A stretch of 64,000 nucleotides of DNA from Larkinella arboricola (GCF_003259745.1 NZ_QLMC01000008.1:62001-126000), one strand, 5' to 3'; positions 17,128 through 26,293 are shown, numbered from the stretch's first letter. Program-made: numbers and translations. The notes: generated from the letters alone by a model not told the origin.

Positions 17128-18294
17128 ATGCGAATCCTCCACATTTGTGCTTATACCTGGTCCATCGGCGGACCGGCCCGGATGATTTACGACCATACGC
17201 AGATTGCGGTGTCGGAAGGCCACCAGGTCGATATTCTGAGTCCAATGTCACCCGGCGATAAACTGTATCCGGCCCCGGAAGGCAGCCGGGTTATTCCCTG
17301 TCTGCGTACCCCCGTAATCAGCCGGTTTTTCCGGGAAGTCTCGCTCGATTTATACCGGTATTTGAAAGAAAATAGTTCCAGCTACGACATTATCCACTGC
17401 CACGGCCTGTGGCATTTCGGCAGCATTGTTCCGTTTCTGGTGAATAAAACCGTTCCAAAAGTTGTTACGATTCATGGGGTGCTGGATGCCTGGGTTTTGA
17501 AGCACAGCCGCTGGAAGAAAGCCCTGATGGACGTTCTGGTTCAGAAAAAATTGCTGGCCCGGGCCGATCTGGTGCATATTTTAAACGAAGACGAGCGGCA
17601 GGATGTGGAGCGTTATCTGGGGTACAAACATCCTCGGGTGGCGCTGATTCCGAACGGTATTCAGGTTTCTGACTTTGCCAATTTACCCGCGCACGGCCTG
17701 TTTCGGAAAAAATTCGACATCCCATCCGATCAACGAATCGTGCTGTTTATGAGCCGTTTGAACATCAAAAAGGGATTGGATTTGCTGTTGCCGGCTTTTC
17801 GGGCGTATTGCCGCTCTCATTCGGATGCCGTGCTGGTGCTGGCCGGTTCGGATGACGGTTATCAGCAGCAGGCTGAGCAGTTTATCCAACAGAACGGGCT
17901 GGAAAAGCAAATCCGACTGGTGGGCATGCTGACCGGCGAAACCAAACAGATGGCCCTGGCCGACGCGGATGTTTTCGTACTGCCGTCGTATTCCGAGGGG
18001 CTGTCGATGGCGGTTCTGGAAGCCATGGCCGCCGGGGTGCCCACGCTGATTTCCGACCGGGTGGGGCTGGGCCGCCAGGTGGGTCAGATTCAGGCGGCCT
18101 GCCTGACCGATCTGAACCCCGAAGCGATTTGTAAAAATCTGGACGGCCTTTTGCATAATGCTTCCTATGCCGAAACAATCCGGAAAAACGCCCGGCAGCT
18201 TGTTCAGTCAAAATACGACATTAAAGTAGTTGGTAATCAACTACTTGATCAGTACAGAAGCTTAGTTTTCAGCTCTGAATCGCACCGCGCATGA
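17128..18294 (+). CDS. Glycosyltransferase family 4
   Basis: A 388-residue GT-B glycosyltransferase. The start at 17128 gives MRILHICAYTWSIGGPARM, a normal GT4 opening; the longer in-frame extension overlaps the previous gene and is not protein-like. The donor domain has FMSRLNIKKGLDLLLPAF and the EX7E-type SYSEGLSMAVLEAMAAG. Conserved IHGVLDAW and HCHGLWHFG occur in the N-terminal domain. It ends with an ATGA overlap with the next gene. Specific linkage formed is unknown. Confidence 0.88.
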   Translation: MRILHICAYTWSIGGPARMIYDHTQIAVSEGHQVDILSPMSPGDKLYPAPEGSRVIPCLRTPVISRFFREVSLDLYRYLKENSSSYDIIHCHGLWHFGSIVPFLVNKTVPKVVTIHGVLDAWVLKHSRWKKALMDVLVQKKLLARADLVHILNEDERQDVERYLGYKHPRVALIPNGIQVSDFANLPAHGLFRKKFDIPSDQRIVLFMSRLNIKKGLDLLLPAFRAYCRSHSDAVLVLAGSDDGYQQQAEQFIQQNGLEKQIRLVGMLTGETKQMALADADVFVLPSYSEGLSMAVLEAMAAGVPTLISDRVGLGRQVGQIQAACLTDLNPEAICKNLDGLLHNASYAETIRKNARQLVQSKYDIKVVGNQLLDQYRSLVFSSESHRA

Positions 18295-19214
18295 GTAGCA
18301 TTTCAGTTATTATTCTGACGAACAACGAGGAGAAACACATTGGCCGTTGCATTGCCAGTCTGCTGCCGTTCACCGATCAGATTTTTATTGTCGACTCCTT
18401 TTCCACCGACCAGACTGTTCAGATCGCCCGGTCGATGGGCGCTGTGGTTGCGCAAAACCCCTGGGTTAACTACGCATCGCAGTTTAACTACGGCATCCGG
18501 CACACCCCGTTTCAGACGACGTGGCTGATGCGGATGGACGCCGATGAGTATGTGATGCCCGAACTGGCGGCAGAAATCAATAACCGGCTGACTACGCTGC
18601 CTACCGACGTTAGCGGTATTTACGTCAAGCGCCGGGTTATGTTTATGAACCGCTGGATGAAACACGGAGCTTATTACCCCATCTGGCTGCTCCGGCTCTG
18701 GCGCAACGGTCAGGGCATCTGCGAAGAAACCTGGATGGACGAACACATCAAGCTTTCGACGGGCCGCTCTATCCAGTTCGAGCACGATATTGTGGATCAT
18801 AACCTCAACAACCTGACGTGGTGGACGCAGAAACACAACCTGTACGCCATTCGGGAAGTCATCGATATTTTAAACATTCGCTATAACTTTGACCAGTCGA
18901 TTCGGGTTGAACCGAAGTTATTCGGCACGCAGGAGCAGCGAAAACGGTATTTAAAACTGCGGTATGCGTCGCTGCCCCTTTTCACGCGGCCGGTGGTCTA
19001 CTTTTTGTACCGGTACATTCTGCGGCTGGGCATCATCGACGGGCGACCGGGGTTGATGTGGCATTTTTTGCAGGGACTCTGGTACCGGTTCCTGGTGGAT
19101 GCCAAGCTCTACGAGGTATACCACCGCGTTGGCACTGATAAACAAGCAATTATTGAATTCTTCAAGACAGAATATGGAAAAGACCTCCTGGCGGAGCGGC
19201 CAGGCCAGCACTGA
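18291..19214 (+). CDS. Glycosyltransferase family 2, WaaE/KdtX-like
   Basis: A 307-residue GT2 enzyme opening with ISVIILTNNEEKHIGRCIAS, then VDSFSTDQT and MRMDADEYV, which supplies the metal-binding DAD. The EEKHI motif and length resemble the WaaE/KdtX-type subgroup that adds glucose or heptose-linked residues to lipopolysaccharide cores, though this is only a similarity of pattern. The C-terminal half contains an aromatic, basic stretch (RPVVYFLYRYILRLG) likely to lie at the membrane. It starts in an ATGA overlap and its 3' end overlaps the next gene by 41 bp. Confidence 0.86.
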   Translation: MSSISVIILTNNEEKHIGRCIASLLPFTDQIFIVDSFSTDQTVQIARSMGAVVAQNPWVNYASQFNYGIRHTPFQTTWLMRMDADEYVMPELAAEINNRLTTLPTDVSGIYVKRRVMFMNRWMKHGAYYPIWLLRLWRNGQGICEETWMDEHIKLSTGRSIQFEHDIVDHNLNNLTWWTQKHNLYAIREVIDILNIRYNFDQSIRVEPKLFGTQEQRKRYLKLRYASLPLFTRPVVYFLYRYILRLGIIDGRPGLMWHFLQGLWYRFLVDAKLYEVYHRVGTDKQAIIEFFKTEYGKDLLAERPGQH

Positions 19215-19749
19215 CCTGTCGATTTACGACAATAGCTGGTGGAAGCCCGGACCCAAGTGGAAAATCATTCTGTGGTTTCTGGTTAGCTCGGTTACCATCA
19301 ATTCGTACCTACCGTTACCCGTTAGCGTAAAAAAATGGATTCTGACGCTCTTTGGGGCAAAAATCGGTAAGGGACTCGCCATCAAACCGGCTGTAAACAT
19401 CAAGTTTCCGTGGTTACTGACCATCGGTGATTACGTCTGGATTGGCGAACACGTCTGGATTGACAACCTGGCCCCGGTTACAATCGGCAACCACGTCTGC
19501 ATTTCGCAGGGGGTCATTCTCGAAACCGGTAATCACAACTACCGGAGCCGAACGTTTGATTTGTTCATTAAACCCATCGACCTGGAAGATGGCGTCTGGC
19601 TTGGCGTCAAATCGATTGTCTGCCCGGGTGCCAGTTGTGCCTCTCACTCCATTCTGACGGCCGGTTCAGTAGCAACCCGCCCGCTCGAAGCGTACGGTAT
19701 TTACCAGGGTAATCCGGCGGTTTGGGTTAAAAAACGCGAAATTGCATGA
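19174..19749 (+). CDS. WcaF-like acetyltransferase
   Basis: A 191-residue hexapeptide-repeat acetyltransferase. The start at 19174 gives MEKTSWRSGQASTDLSIYDN; the DLSIYDNSWWKPGPKWK region is characteristic of WcaF-type colanic-acid/exopolysaccharide acetyltransferases. The left-handed beta helix spans about residues 70-185 (IGDYVWIGEHVWIDNL, IGNHVCISQGV, LEDGVWLGVKS), with a likely catalytic His in ETGNHNYRS. It transfers acetyl from acetyl-CoA to a sugar. The gene overlaps its upstream neighbour by 41 bp in another frame and the downstream one by 4 bp. Confidence 0.87.
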   Translation: MEKTSWRSGQASTDLSIYDNSWWKPGPKWKIILWFLVSSVTINSYLPLPVSVKKWILTLFGAKIGKGLAIKPAVNIKFPWLLTIGDYVWIGEHVWIDNLAPVTIGNHVCISQGVILETGNHNYRSRTFDLFIKPIDLEDGVWLGVKSIVCPGASCASHSILTAGSVATRPLEAYGIYQGNPAVWVKKREIA

Positions 19750-20498
19750 AAGTAACTATCATAACGGTCGTTTTTAATGGCGCGGCCACCATTCGGGACA
19801 CCATCGAATCGGTGCTGAACCAAACGTACCCGAACATCGAATACATTGTGATCGATGGAAAATCAACAGACAATACCGCCGACATTGTTCGCTCTTACGG
19901 TTCGCGCATTACGCGTTTTGTTTCAGAACCCGACAAGGGCCTGTACGATGCCATGAATAAAGGGCTGCGGCTGGCCACGGGCGACATCGTGGGCTTTATC
20001 AACTCGGACGATTATTACAAGCACAACCAGGTGATTGAGAAATCCGTACGGTTTTTTGAAAACACCGACTGCGATGCGGTATATGGCGATATTATTTACG
20101 TCAATCCGCTGAATACAGAGAAAATTGACCGCTACTGGAAGGTCGGTGAATACAAGGAAGGAGCCTTTCTGTGGGGCTGGATGCCACCCCACCTGACCTG
20201 TTTCATCAAGCGGTCCGTTTATGAGAAACTGGGCGGCTATACACTCCAGCTGAAAAGCTCATCGGATTACGAACTTCTGCTGCGGTTTATTCACAAAAAC
20301 AAGATCAAGCTCCGGTATCTGCCCGAAGTGACGGTGGCGATGCGGTCGGGCGGAGTCAGCAACGCAACGCTTAAACACCGGTGGCGGGCCAACCGCGAAG
20401 ACCGTCAGGCATGGCGCATTAACGGCCTGCGTCCTTACTTTTTTACACTCTTTCTGAAACCACTGAGAAAATTGGATCAGTTATTGCCAAAGTTTTAA
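19746..20498 (+). CDS. Glycosyltransferase family 2, WcaA-like
   Basis: A 250-residue GT2 enzyme, beginning MKVTIITVVFNGAATIRDTI, with VIDGKSTDNT and the metal-binding region FINSDDYY. The pattern EPDKGLYDAMNKGL, then VYGDI, is typical of the compact colanic-acid WcaA-type group that occurs beside WcaF, and that neighbour is present here. The ATGA overlap with the acetyltransferase gene suggests translational coupling. It is the last gene of this operon; no convincing T-tailed terminator follows it. Confidence 0.88.
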   Translation: MKVTIITVVFNGAATIRDTIESVLNQTYPNIEYIVIDGKSTDNTADIVRSYGSRITRFVSEPDKGLYDAMNKGLRLATGDIVGFINSDDYYKHNQVIEKSVRFFENTDCDAVYGDIIYVNPLNTEKIDRYWKVGEYKEGAFLWGWMPPHLTCFIKRSVYEKLGGYTLQLKSSSDYELLLRFIHKNKIKLRYLPEVTVAMRSGGVSNATLKHRWRANREDRQAWRINGLRPYFFTLFLKPLRKLDQLLPKF

Positions 20499-20635
20499 AA
20501 ATAGCCGTTTTTTGCACCGCATGATAAATTAATCTGCCGCATAGTCAATATTTATTGTACAAAAACTATAAAGCGGTAACATTTACACTCTGTCTTATCG
20601 TGATTTTATAGTTCAATATTATCACACCAGCCATT

Positions 20636-21844
20636 ATGAATCTTGAATTGCTTCTTTCTTATATTCAAAATAAGCTCGCCGACGACCTGTTCCAACTGGG
20701 GCTTTACCAGTGTATGCTGTCGTTTCTGGTCGCTTGTTTTGTGGCCGTTGTTTCGATCCCCGTTGTCATCAAAATCTCGGAATTGAAATTTCTTATGGAG
20801 AAACCGGGCCACCGGAGTTCCCATAAAACGGCGACGCCCACCTTTGGCGGTATTTCCATTTTTGCCGCCATTCTGATCAGTTACTTTCTCTGGCCGGCCA
20901 TCGACCAGACCGATATTTACCGCACTAACCTGTCGATTGTCGGTATGTCGATCCTGTTTTTCATCGGCATTAAGGACGATATGGTGGGCATTGACCCGAA
21001 CAAGAAAATCTTCTTTCAGGTGCTGCCGTCGCTGATTCTGATTTTCTTCGGCAAACTACGCATTGATTACCTGTACGGTATTTTTGGCCTGTATCACATC
21101 AACGACGTCTTTTCGGTCTTGATTACCTGCCTGATTTTCATCACGATCATTAACGCCATTAACCTCATCGACGGCATCGACGGCTTGGCGGGCGGTATTT
21201 CCACTCTGGCGAGTCTGACGTTTGGCAGTTGGTTTCTGCTCACGAATCACTTTGCCATGGCGTGTCTGGCCTTTACGCTGGCGGGCGCCCTGATCGGTTT
21301 TCTGCGGTTTAATTTCTCGCACACCAGCAAGATTTTCATGGGCAATACCGGTTCGCTCATTCTCGGCTTCCTGCTATCGTTTTTTGCCGTACGGTTTATC
21401 AACCTGAACAATTCGTTCCGGTTCGACCCGACTTCGTTCTTCAATGCTCCGATTGTTGCCATTGTCATTTTGATTGTGCCGATTTTCGATACGCTGCGGG
21501 TTTTTCTGGTCCGGATCATGGCCGGACGGTCGCCGTTCTCTGCCGACCGGAATCACATGCACCACATCATGATTGACAACGGCCTGTCGCACGCGGCCGC
21601 AACGGGTGTTTTGTGTGCCATTTCGCTGGCGAATACCGTCCTGTTCTTTCTTTTTCACCGGGATATTTCCAACACCGTTTCGCTGTTCATCCTGATCGGC
21701 ATGTTCTTTTTGTATATGGCCATCGGTGTTTTCCTGAAAATGCGGGCTCGCGTACGGGCAATCGACAAACCGCGTCGGAAGGGCTTATATCTTAGCCAGT
21801 TAGCCAGCGCCTTTTCGGGCAGAAATATTCTCCGGTACCTGTAA
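20636..21844 (+). CDS. WecA/TagO-like polyprenyl-phosphate sugar-1-phosphate transferase
   Basis: A 402-residue integral membrane enzyme of the MraY/WecA/TagO family, which starts glycan assembly by moving a HexNAc-1-phosphate (GlcNAc in characterised members) from a UDP-sugar to undecaprenyl phosphate. Visible signatures are KDDMVG (113-118), with the Mg-binding Asp pair, NLIDGIDGLAGG (176-187), MGNTGSL, and the cytoplasmic ADRNHMHH histidine motif. About eleven membrane helices are expected. The upstream 137 bp is AT-rich and may hold its own promoter. Being a polyisoprenyl initiator at the end of the locus, it fits the exporter and glycosyltransferases upstream. It lacks a fused C-terminal domain. 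Confidence 0.92.
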   Translation: MNLELLLSYIQNKLADDLFQLGLYQCMLSFLVACFVAVVSIPVVIKISELKFLMEKPGHRSSHKTATPTFGGISIFAAILISYFLWPAIDQTDIYRTNLSIVGMSILFFIGIKDDMVGIDPNKKIFFQVLPSLILIFFGKLRIDYLYGIFGLYHINDVFSVLITCLIFITIINAINLIDGIDGLAGGISTLASLTFGSWFLLTNHFAMACLAFTLAGALIGFLRFNFSHTSKIFMGNTGSLILGFLLSFFAVRFINLNNSFRFDPTSFFNAPIVAIVILIVPIFDTLRVFLVRIMAGRSPFSADRNHMHHIMIDNGLSHAAATGVLCAISLANTVLFFLFHRDISNTVSLFILIGMFFLYMAIGVFLKMRARVRAIDKPRRKGLYLSQLASAFSGRNILRYL

Positions 21845-21922
21845 AACAGGCTTAAACGATTGTTCACGGTAACAATTGGCGGGCCGGCTTGTTATATCTC
21901 CATAAATCAGAAATCATGCATT

Positions 21923-22234
21923 ATGGAAGATCAGACCAGACAATCGGTGAATTCCAATTCCCGTAGAACCGACTATAACCGTGAGTCTCAGACTTCTGAG
22001 GAACCACAGGAGATACCGCCCCTTTCGGAAGCTGACACCGCTCCCATGTTTACCGATCTGGGCTTAGGTGCCGAAGATTCATACAACAAGGCCGGCGACG
22101 AAGCGATAGATACCATGCTGTACACCGACACCCATACTGCCATCAACACGGCTGAAAACCGTTCTAATTCATTGGCCTACGAAGGTGATATTGATGATCT
22201 GACGTCAGAGATTGACCCGGAAGAGGAATTTTAA
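21923..22234 (+). CDS. Acidic hypothetical protein
   Basis: A 103-residue very acidic, low-hydrophobicity protein, probably disordered: it is rich in Glu, Asp, Ser and Thr and ends DPEEEF. I chose the ATG at 21923 (MEDQTRQSVNS) over an upstream in-frame ATG at 21860, because the intervening residues look unlike the rest. No family is recognised. A strong terminator directly follows it, which supports a real gene. It has no evident link to the polysaccharide locus it follows. Confidence 0.6.
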   Translation: MEDQTRQSVNSNSRRTDYNRESQTSEEPQEIPPLSEADTAPMFTDLGLGAEDSYNKAGDEAIDTMLYTDTHTAINTAENRSNSLAYEGDIDDLTSEIDPEEEF

Positions 22235-22242
22235 GCAATCTT

Positions 22243-22290
22243 TATAAACAAGAGAAGCCTGGCCAGATGGTCAGGCTTCTCTTGTTTATA
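22243..22290 (+). terminator. Rho-independent-like terminator, 19-bp perfect stem
   Basis: Arms 22243-22261 and 22272-22290 are exact reverse complements (core AAACAAGAGAAGCCTG). The inner bases pair further, leaving a tiny loop. The arm itself is T-rich at its 3' end (CTTGTTTATA). It closes the acidic hypothetical gene and probably the whole region 1. Confidence 0.85.
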
Positions 22291-22509
22291 ATTTGGCCAT
22301 TGAGTTAAAGCCGTTTTACTATCGTTTGTGCATAAGCGAATCCCAGAAAGGGTAATTTTCCCATTGTACCCTCTTTATAATTCTGCTAGCTTGTGCGTAA
22401 GTCCCGTGTCAAATTGACTTATCCACGAATCGTCTGTTGAGGGAATTGGAAATGGGCGGTATCACATTACCAAATTAACCATTTTCCAGGTGATCACTCA
22501 CCCTTATTT

Positions 22510-22713
22510 ATGGAAATCAAACTTTCTGATATTCAGGAAAGGCTTTTAGACATCCGGACCACAATGGACGAACATGCTGCCAGTAATCAGCTTCTGGACC
22601 TTCATACGCTTGGCCAGATTAAAGTTCAGATACTGGATTTGCTTACGGTTACAGAACTCCTGATTGTAACCAATCAGACGACTGACTCATCCTCCCCCAA
22701 TGGCCAAGCCTAG
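22510..22713 (+). CDS. Small hypothetical protein
   Basis: A 67-residue protein with an amphipathic helical composition (MEIKLSDIQERLLDIRTTMD, then LGQIKVQILDLLTVTELL) and a short polar tail. No family recognised. The coding-like composition and a codon bias like its neighbours favour a real gene, but the ATG has no obvious upstream Shine-Dalgarno sequence, as is usual in Bacteroidota. It converges on the msrA gene with a 39-bp gap that contains no clear terminator. Confidence 0.5.
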   Translation: MEIKLSDIQERLLDIRTTMDEHAASNQLLDLHTLGQIKVQILDLLTVTELLIVTNQTTDSSSPNGQA

Positions 22714-22752
22714 GCTGAAGTTCCTGAACCGGCTAAACCCGTTGTGGCGACA

Positions 22753-23412
22753 TTATAGGGTAGTGTACTGACCTTCATTTTTGAGTTTACCCTTCATGGC
22801 CTTGCGCAGCTTTTCAATTTTAGGCATGGAAACGCTCCGGATGTATGGTTGATTCGGGTGCAGCTTGCAGTAATTCTGATGATACGTCTCCGCCGGATAA
22901 AACGCCCTGAACAGCAGCACTTCTGTCACCACCGGATTTTTATAATGCCCGGAAGCGTTGGTTCGCTGGATAGCGGCTTCAATAGCTCGTTTTTCTTCAG
23001 GAGTACGGTAAAAAGCAACGGAGCGATAATCCCGGCCCACATCGGGTCCCTGCCGGTTGAGCGTAGTCGGATCATGACCCGCAAAAAACGCTTCAAGCAA
23101 CTCATTGTAACTGATCACCTTCGGATCATAATAGACCTGCACGGATTCAGCATGACCGGTTTCATCGGTTCCCACTTGTTTGTAGGTCGGATTTTTGACA
23201 TGCCCCCCCGCATACCCCGAAATTACCTCCCGAACCCCGCGAAGCTGATCGAAGCCTTCTTCCTGCGCCCAGAAACAACCACCGGCAAACGTCGCTACGG
23301 CTTCGCCGGGTTTCAGAGCCGGAAGTTTAACCGGCGTAGTATCCTGGGTCTGGGCGGGCGTACAACCGACCAGAAACAGAACACTCAGTAGTATCCCCTG
23401 AATGATTTTCAT
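22753..23412 (-). CDS. msrA: Peptide-methionine (S)-S-oxide reductase MsrA, lipoprotein form
   Basis: A 219-residue methionine sulfoxide reductase that repairs oxidised methionine (S-epimer). The start at 23412 gives MKIIQGILLSVLFLVGC, a lipoprotein signal with the lipid-attachment Cys17, so the enzyme is probably anchored on the periplasmic side or outer membrane. The catalytic Cys46 lies in GGCFWAQE; usually a Cys or a hydrophobic residue follows the W. Other family landmarks are GYAGGHVKNPTY, GHAESVQV and YHQNYC, with a late cysteine that may resolve the disulfide. Family membership is clear. It shares strand with the unknown gene upstream at 23540-24802. Confidence 0.94.
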   Translation of the reverse strand: MKIIQGILLSVLFLVGCTPAQTQDTTPVKLPALKPGEAVATFAGGCFWAQEEGFDQLRGVREVISGYAGGHVKNPTYKQVGTDETGHAESVQVYYDPKVISYNELLEAFFAGHDPTTLNRQGPDVGRDYRSVAFYRTPEEKRAIEAAIQRTNASGHYKNPVVTEVLLFRAFYPAETYHQNYCKLHPNQPYIRSVSMPKIEKLRKAMKGKLKNEGQYTTL

Positions 23413-23539
23413 AAGTGGTATGAGTTTGTACGTATATAACAAAATCAGAAACAAGCCCGTTCATGCCCTCCGCTCAGAACACGGCTTCCAGGCCGCCCCG
23501 ATTTGTCGTCACTTGAGGACCGTTTGGGTGGAGGTGCGA

Positions 23540-24802
23540 TCAAGGCAATCTGTTGGTTTTCCGGTTCAGTTCCTTCTCAAGATCGCTTTCCTGAATAGCC
23601 GTAGCCAATGCTTTTACGGGATAAAGCGAACGCCGTTTGCGCTTAGGTGGTTTAATGGCCGAAACGCTATCCTGCGCTGCGCGAATCACCGGCTCCGCAG
23701 GACGCGGCACCGCTGCCGGAATACTATCCTTGTCTATGGTGTCAACCGGTTTGGTCGGGGGCAGCATACGCCCTCGGCGGTTTGGTCGGGCCGTCAGGCT
23801 ATCTGACGGTTTTGGAGTCTCACCAGCGTTGTCGCCACTACCAATCCAGGGATATTCTTCACTTTTGGGGAGCGACAGCGGGATAGCTTCACCAATCCCG
23901 TATTTTTCTGTCTGGCTGCTGTCGACACCGGCCAACCCACTGTTCAAAGTAGCGGTATTCGTTTGTACGGTTTCCGATTGGCATAGGCTGGGAATCAGTT
24001 CGCACCGGTACAGATAGCCGGTTGCCAGCACTGCCAGCCCAAGAGCCGCACCAATTCCCGCCTTTTGCGCTTTTGTGACGAAGGGTAAACGATCCTGAAC
24101 TTCCAGCATCGTCCGAAATGCAAGCCGTTGGGGCATCCGATACCAGCCTGACAGCCAGATCGAGCGGCCTTCCAACAGGATAAACTCCTGACGGTAAGGC
24201 GTATGAACCTGTAGAGTTGCCATATGGCGACCTATTTTTTCGGGCGCGTAACGGACGTAAATGTAAGTGCCGCTATACATTGGCGTTAACGTCAGCGTTG
24301 TCGTTAAGGCAGGAGCCGTTCTGCCCGGAGCCAGGGTAAAATAAGCAGACCCCTCAATGGACACAACAACGGGCGTATCGGTGCCATATTGAGCAATCTT
24401 CACGATAGCAAAGGCTTCAGTGCCGGGCTCTATTTCGTTAAACAGGATCGGTGAATCGTCAACGGTCAGCATTGTGTCGATATGTACCGGAAGCGTCATG
24501 ACTTCGCCGAGCGGATCACGCAGCTTAATGGCACCGCTGAGAAAAGCCGGGCCGGGCACCAGGAGCGTAATGGTGTCGCGGGCGACATAACTCCCGTCGT
24601 CCTGTTTTACGTAATGGAGTGTCAGTTCCGATTGAGGAGCTTTACTGGATGAACCCGTCAGTAAATAACCCACTGTGGCAGTGATTTGTAACCCGACCGG
24701 CCCTGGGTCAGATTCCAACACCGATTCCACGGGAAACGGGTATACATTTTCCTTAAAATGATAGCTGCGGATGGTACCTGGAACGGGTTGTCGAAAAGAC
24801 AT
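23540..24802 (-). CDS. Membrane-anchored hypothetical protein with beta-rich N-terminus
   Basis: A 420-residue protein that I do not recognise. Residues 1-215 are beta-strand-like with alternating hydrophobics (for example LQITATVGYLLTG and LQVHTPYRQEFILLEG) and look like one or two Ig/abnormal-spindle-type domains. A single hydrophobic segment (about 248-265) follows, then a Ser/Pro/Asp-rich low-complexity tail (about 280-420), ending in a basic stretch. There is no N-terminal signal peptide, so the beta domain would lie in the cytoplasm and the tail outside, unless the start is wrong. msrA lies 127 bp downstream on the same strand. Function unknown. Confidence 0.7.
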   Translation of the reverse strand: MSFRQPVPGTIRSYHFKENVYPFPVESVLESDPGPVGLQITATVGYLLTGSSSKAPQSELTLHYVKQDDGSYVARDTITLLVPGPAFLSGAIKLRDPLGEVMTLPVHIDTMLTVDDSPILFNEIEPGTEAFAIVKIAQYGTDTPVVVSIEGSAYFTLAPGRTAPALTTTLTLTPMYSGTYIYVRYAPEKIGRHMATLQVHTPYRQEFILLEGRSIWLSGWYRMPQRLAFRTMLEVQDRLPFVTKAQKAGIGAALGLAVLATGYLYRCELIPSLCQSETVQTNTATLNSGLAGVDSSQTEKYGIGEAIPLSLPKSEEYPWIGSGDNAGETPKPSDSLTARPNRRGRMLPPTKPVDTIDKDSIPAAVPRPAEPVIRAAQDSVSAIKPPKRKRRSLYPVKALATAIQESDLEKELNRKTNRLP

Positions 24803-25032
24803 ACGGTAATTTCAATGAGGTATCAGACAGATCGGGAAACGTTACTTTGCATCCTGCGGTTCCGGTGTATCAGGTGCGGCAGTATCTGTCAGAAAAACGA
24901 GTAAGCGAAACAGGCCAGAGGAGCGTTATGGAAGTTAACGTTATACTAATCGAATGGTTATTTAATGCCTGAGCAAAGCCAAAGGGAATACCAGATCAGG
25001 GAGCAGATGCTCTTCCGTTGCAGGGCGGTCTC

Positions 25033-25488
25033 TTATAAGTAATTGAGCAAATGCGTGGGCGGTGGGGTGCTGCGCGGTAAGAGCGTGGTTTCATACCAGT
25101 ACGCCTTCAAAAGGGTCATATAATTTCTCCACCCTTGCAGGTCATCCGGTTTTCTGGTGAAAGCAATGGCTCCGCGTTCATAGGCCCGGTTTATTTTATC
25201 GTTTGAGTCCGAAACGCTCAGCATAACCACTGGCGTTTTTCCCTTGAAACGGGTACGCAGTTGTGGTAACAAATCCAGTCCATCGACGGCTTGCCGTAAA
25301 TCAATATCTAACAGTACAATATGGGGAGGGATGGTAGATTGATCGTCCAGATACCGAACGGTCTGATCATAAGAAGCCTGCCAGACGAAATGGGCTTGCG
25401 GAAACAGTTCGTTACCTATTCGGACTAATAGATCGTACGTAGGCTGATCATCATCAATGACCAATACCTCAAAATCCTGATTTTCCAT
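25033..25488 (-). CDS. Stand-alone response regulator receiver
   Basis: A 151-residue single-domain receiver. The acidic pocket is in VIDDDQPTYD (Asp12-14), the phospho-acceptor is Asp61 in VLLDIDL, the switch Ser/Thr is Ser91 (MLSVSDS), and the conserved Lys is Lys113 in TRKPDD. All essential residues are present. No output domain follows, only a 20-residue Pro/Leu-rich tail. It is one of three receivers within 1.8 kb, and no histidine kinase is nearby. It probably acts by protein-protein contact or phosphotransfer. Confidence 0.88.
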   Translation of the reverse strand: MENQDFEVLVIDDDQPTYDLLVRIGNELFPQAHFVWQASYDQTVRYLDDQSTIPPHIVLLDIDLRQAVDGLDLLPQLRTRFKGKTPVVMLSVSDSNDKINRAYERGAIAFTRKPDDLQGWRNYMTLLKAYWYETTLLPRSTPPPTHLLNYL

Positions 25489-25864
25489 AGATAAACTGAC
25501 TTAATTTCTCAGATTTGAATCCAGATTAAGTTAAACGTTAAGCAATAGTTATTCAAATTTATCAAAGATATCCTATTGCTTTCGATAAAACTATTGAAGG
25601 ACGGTGAAGTTTCCGCGCGGTCTTCGATTTGCCCTATAACGCTTGGCGTTTATACAAAAAAGTGCCGAGGGTTAACCTCCTGCCCAAACCGGACAAAACG
25701 CAACAGGACCCTATGCGATGATTAATGTCGCTGCCGCAGTCTACCCTGCTCTGCTACCCGATTCCCACTCAATAGTCTTTCAGAGTGAAAAATATTGTCT
25801 TTTCCCTTACATTCCTGTGATTGTTTATCTTTACCGGCACCTCGTTATCCCTAACCGAATGCTC
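25489..25864. other. 376-bp gap between divergent receiver genes
   Basis: No gene is supported. An in-frame extension of the next gene reaches back to 25718, but its residues are not receiver-like. The sequence TATCTTTA at 25826-25833 is a one-mismatch fit to TAnnTTTG, about 30 bp before the downstream start. Confidence 0.4.
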
Positions 25865-26293
25865 ATGGCTCGTAGAAGACGAATCTGGATCATTGATGAC
25901 AACCCGGATTATTGTAATGTGGTTAAGCGAATATCCGCTGATAAACGGCCCGATTGGGAACTGGAGTTTTTCCCTGATAGCCGCAAATTGCTGGACTTGC
26001 TGGAAAAAGACGTGGCAATGGTGCCTGATTTAATTGTCCTGGACCTCATCATGCCCGAACCCGATGGGATAAAGATGTTACACTACATTAAACGCAACCG
26101 GCAACTGCGACCTATTCCCACGATCATTGTCAGTGAGTCGGATTCCGATACCGACGCCAGCTTATGTTACCAGGCTGGGGCTAATTCGTATATTGTAAAA
26201 CCCGCGAGTCTGGAGGAACTGAGGCATTTTGTGGCTGTAACCTGGCAGTACTGGCTTGACATTGCGGCTACCCCCTCCCATCAAAGGCTCTGA
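25865..26293 (+). CDS. Stand-alone response regulator receiver
   Basis: A 142-residue receiver domain. The start at 25865 gives MARRRRIWIIDDNPDYCN; an ATG two codons earlier (25859) is equally possible. Acidic pocket Asp11-12, phospho-acceptor Asp60 in IVLDLIMPEPDG, Ser90 in IIVSESDS, and Lys112 in IVKPASLEEL are all in place. No DNA-binding domain is present. It is divergent from the receiver gene at 25033-25488 and followed by a third receiver 89 bp downstream on the same strand, so the two may be co-transcribed. Confidence 0.9.
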   Translation: MARRRRIWIIDDNPDYCNVVKRISADKRPDWELEFFPDSRKLLDLLEKDVAMVPDLIVLDLIMPEPDGIKMLHYIKRNRQLRPIPTIIVSESDSDTDASLCYQAGANSYIVKPASLEELRHFVAVTWQYWLDIAATPSHQRL

